NCBI GenBank assembly: GCA_910585665.1
Contig: CAJUFI010000097.1
Coordinates: 1-8,611 of the forward strand
Direction of reading: 5' to 3'
Source: an uncultured Acetatifactor sp.
GTDB taxonomy: Bacteria; Bacillota; Clostridia; Lachnospirales; Lachnospiraceae
Length of the DNA: 8,611 nucleotides
Part shown: positions 7,247-8,611 of the stretch, piece after piece
Numbering within the stretch: the first letter of the stretch is position 1
Layout of the letters: every line of letters begins with the position of its first letter
Notes under the pieces: model-generated
Seen by the model: the letters and a program-made list of their open reading frames with translations, nothing else
Database searches by the model: none
Told to the model about the DNA's origin: nothing
Translations under genes and position numbers: made by a program

Positions 7247-8169
7247 GGATTCTCTCCTTGCGTCTGCCTATTCTTCTGGCCCTCCCGATAGGATACGGGC
7301 TCCTCCCCATAACCGCTGCCGCTTTGAGCACGTCTGCTCTGTGGGCCCCCCTGATAGAGCCCCTCATCATAGCCGCTTCTTTCCGTCCGCCTGCTCTTCT
7401 GCCCCTCACGATAGGGTACCGGCTCCTCTCTATAGCCGCTTCTTCCCTGGACACGCCTGCTCTTCTGGCCCTCACGATAGGGTACCGGCTCCTCTCTATA
7501 GCCGTCTCTTCCCTGGGCGCGCCCGCTCTTCTGGCCCTCACGATAGGGTACCGGCTCCTCTCTATAGCCGTCTCTTCCCTGAATCCGCCTGCTCTTCTGC
7601 CCCTCCTTGTACGGCCCTTCCCCGTAGCCCATTCCGGCTTGCGCCTGAACGGCCCGCCGGTCTTTTCTGTCCCAATCGTCTATCCGGTCGCATTCGCCTT
7701 GCCGTCTTCTTATGCGTGCTTTCCCGTCATCCTCATCTTCCTCGTCCTCCTCATCGTCCTCCTGGTCATTCCCGTCCTCTCCCTTGATGAACCTCAAAAT
7801 CAGATGATAAATCCCCCGGAACACGGAAAATACCAGGAACATGCTGATGAATCCCAGCACCCCGAACATGATATCGGCAAATTCCATCTCCCCGGTGTGC
7901 GTCACCCGCTGCCCGATTTCAATGGCGAACGTGATGACGATGATCAGGGTGAATACATAAATCCAGCTGATGACCATGATGTGGTCGTTCTTGACCAGCC
8001 ATTTGAACAGCGGATGCACCACGAATATCATGGCCATCCCCAGGGCCCCGATAATCAGAAAGTGGAGCTCCTTATCGGAAAAATTGTATTCGTATGCGTC
8101 ATTCATTTTCAGCAGATAACTATGTATCTCAGCAATCATCTCCACAATCGCGTACAAAAATGCTTTCAT
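7243..8169 (-). CDS. Membrane protein with acidic linker and tandem-repeat tail
   Basis: I do not recognise a named family. The 308-residue product has three likely membrane segments (about 35-57, 64-86, 98-117), an almost purely Asp/Glu linker (131-148), a basic stretch, then six repeats of 19 or 22 residues (about 179-304) built on GRDGYREEPVPYREGQKSRR. The stretch with EIGQR (84-88) and EFADIMFGVLG (96-106) faintly recalls VanZ-like proteins; this is a weak suggestion. The tail is charged, Tyr- and Arg-rich, probably disordered, and may bind nucleic acid or protein. I chose the ATG at 8169 because GGGAGG lies 6 bases upstream; a TTG at 8175 directly abuts that site. The start lies 11 bases after the preceding stop, and the stop overlaps sbcD as ATGA, so it should be coexpressed with the nuclease. 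Confidence 0.88.
   Translation of the reverse strand: MKAFLYAIVEMIAEIHSYLLKMNDAYEYNFSDKELHFLIIGALGMAMIFVVHPLFKWLVKNDHIMVISWIYVFTLIIVITFAIEIGQRVTHTGEMEFADIMFGVLGFISMFLVFSVFRGIYHLILRFIKGEDGNDQEDDEEDEEDEDDGKARIRRRQGECDRIDDWDRKDRRAVQAQAGMGYGEGPYKEGQKSRRIQGRDGYREEPVPYREGQKSGRAQGRDGYREEPVPYREGQKSRRVQGRSGYREEPVPYREGQKSRRTERSGYDEGLYQGGPQSRRAQSGSGYGEEPVSYREGQKNRQTQGENP
7264..7640 (-). repeat. 66-bp tandem repeats coding for the protein tail
   Basis: Three central units with a 66-base period are nearly identical; a 30-base core recurs without change at 7409-7438, 7475-7504 and 7541-7570. Degenerate or shortened (57-base) units flank them on both sides, giving about six copies. Every unit is a multiple of three, so copy-number change would keep the frame open. 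The near identity of the central units points to recent expansion or gene conversion. Confidence 0.93.
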
Positions 8170-8180
8170 ATCCAACCTCC

Positions 8181-8393
8181 CTAATATTCCTTCTGTAGTT
8201 CCGTAATCCCGTATTTTTCCATGAATTCCTCCAGCTCTGACGGATTCCGGATGAAGCTATCCTCCCGGAATTCCCCTGTGCGGATATTCTTGAAGCCCGC
8301 CACCTGCTCGCCGTTGCAGATGCTGCATTTCAGAACGGGCCTCCAGTTTTCCCGGTCATAATCCACTTGCTGTACCTTCTTTTTCCAGAACAT
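8181..8393 (-). CDS. Small CxxC protein, function unknown
   Basis: This 70-residue protein is the first gene of the sbcDC operon. It opens with MFWKKKVQQVDYDRENWRPVLKC, has one CxxC pair (Cys23-Ser-Ile-Cys26) followed by NGEQVAGF, and ends with an acidic, probably helical segment (SELEEFMEKYGITELQKEY). There is no signal peptide or membrane segment, so it should be cytoplasmic. A single CxxC could bind half a zinc site in a dimer or act in redox chemistry; neither can be decided here. I recognise no domain. The start is supported by an AAAGGAGA ribosome binding site, a promoter just upstream, and close spacing to the next gene, which make it a likely real gene rather than a chance frame. Confidence 0.82.
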   Translation of the reverse strand: MFWKKKVQQVDYDRENWRPVLKCSICNGEQVAGFKNIRTGEFREDSFIRNPSELEEFMEKYGITELQKEY

Positions 8394-8436
8394 CTCCCTC
8401 TCCTTTAACCGATTGCCGCCAATGCGTCTTTACCTT

Positions 8437-8465
8437 ATTATATATGATTCCTCCGGCTCTGTAAA
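8437..8465 (-). promoter_or_regulatory. Promoter of the sbcDC operon
   Basis: On the minus strand TTTACA (8465-8460) is followed by a 17-base spacer and a perfect TATAAT (8442-8437). Transcription should start near 8430, about 37 bases before the first ATG. An 8-base inverted repeat (AACCGATT at 8407-8414, AATCGGTT at 8493-8500) straddles it at a distance, too weak to call an operator. No SOS (LexA) box was seen. Confidence 0.85.
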
Positions 8466-8509
8466 GAGAACCGGCTTAGGCGGAATCTTAAGAATCGGTT
8501 GAAGTTATG

Positions 8510-8538
8510 TTGCAATTCCATAATAATTTCGTTATGAT
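8510..8538 (+). promoter_or_regulatory. Outward-facing promoter beside the right repeat arm
   Basis: On the plus strand TTGCAA (8510-8515), a 17-base spacer and TATGAT (8533-8538) form a good promoter candidate. Its transcript would start near 8545, run through the right inverted-repeat arm with its AGGAGA stretch, and leave the window. It is divergent to the sbcDC promoter, 45 bases away, so a gene is expected beyond the right edge. Function is inferred from sequence only. Confidence 0.6.
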
Positions 8539-8558
8539 AGGGATATTGAGATAATCAG

Positions 8559-8611
8559 GAATTGTCGGAAAATAACTGATGCAACTTGTTTAGGAGAAAG
8601 CCCGGAAATAC
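8559..8611. repeat. Right arm of the 53-bp inverted repeat bracketing the window
   Basis: This is the reverse complement of 2-54 with a single mismatch. Read outward it contains a tiny frame ATG CAA CTT GTT TAG, then GGAGAAAGCCC. It follows the outward promoter candidate directly, so it may be a 5' leader. The identity ends abruptly at 8559. The rest of the 8394-8558 interval holds the two divergent promoters and no gene. Confidence 0.95.

Noticed and set aside
7258..8184. A 308-codon plus-strand frame opposite the repeat-tailed membrane protein
   Set aside because: It mirrors the other gene almost exactly in extent and gives hydrophobic repeats that merely reflect the 66-bp units. The minus-strand frame has a ribosome binding site, membrane topology and operon coupling.
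8407..8500. 8-bp inverted repeat AACCGATT/AATCGGTT around the sbcDC promoter
   Set aside because: The arms are short and 78 bases apart; a match of this size can occur by chance and no regulator is suggested nearby.

Overview
The window looks like chromosomal DNA from a fairly GC-rich member of the Bacillota, most plausibly a gut Lachnospiraceae. This rests on strong purine-rich ribosome binding sites before almost every gene, sigma-A type promoters with 17-base spacers, a PadR plus DUF2812 gene pair, and the style of the SbcC and SbcD proteins. The assignment to family level is inference. All six genes lie on the minus strand, so the map reads from right to left.

Right part (8611 to 1329): a promoter at 8437-8465 drives what looks like one four-gene operon. 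It holds a 70-residue protein with one CxxC motif (unrecognised), a membrane protein with a tandem-repeat tail (unrecognised, faintly VanZ-like), sbcD and sbcC. The membrane protein joins sbcD, and sbcD joins sbcC, by 4-base ATGA overlaps, so the last three genes are probably translationally coupled. SbcD (Mre11-like nuclease) and SbcC (Rad50-like ATPase with a zinc hook) form the complex that opens hairpins and processes DNA ends. This SbcC is very long, 1592 residues. Almost all the excess lies after the zinc hook, in low-complexity segments, three of which carry small tandem duplications.

Left part (1238 to 85): a separate two-gene unit begins at a strong promoter (TTGACA-N17-TATATT) overlapped by a near-perfect 52-base dyad, probably the operator. 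It encodes a PadR-family repressor followed, with a 14-base overlap, by a DUF2812 membrane protein. The layout suggests a self-regulated repressor controlling a membrane protein.

Edges: bases 2-54 and 8559-8611 are inverted copies of one another (52 of 53 positions match), so the window is bracketed by an inverted repeat. No transposase, integrase or recombinase lies between the arms. A second promoter-like sequence on the plus strand (8510-8538) points out through the right arm. The arms may be ends of a dispersed element, duplicated leaders of two outward-facing genes, or recombination sites for inverting the segment; they may also reflect a contig broken at a repeat. The sequence cannot separate these. 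No RNA genes, CRISPR arrays, complete insertion sequences or clear intrinsic terminators were found.
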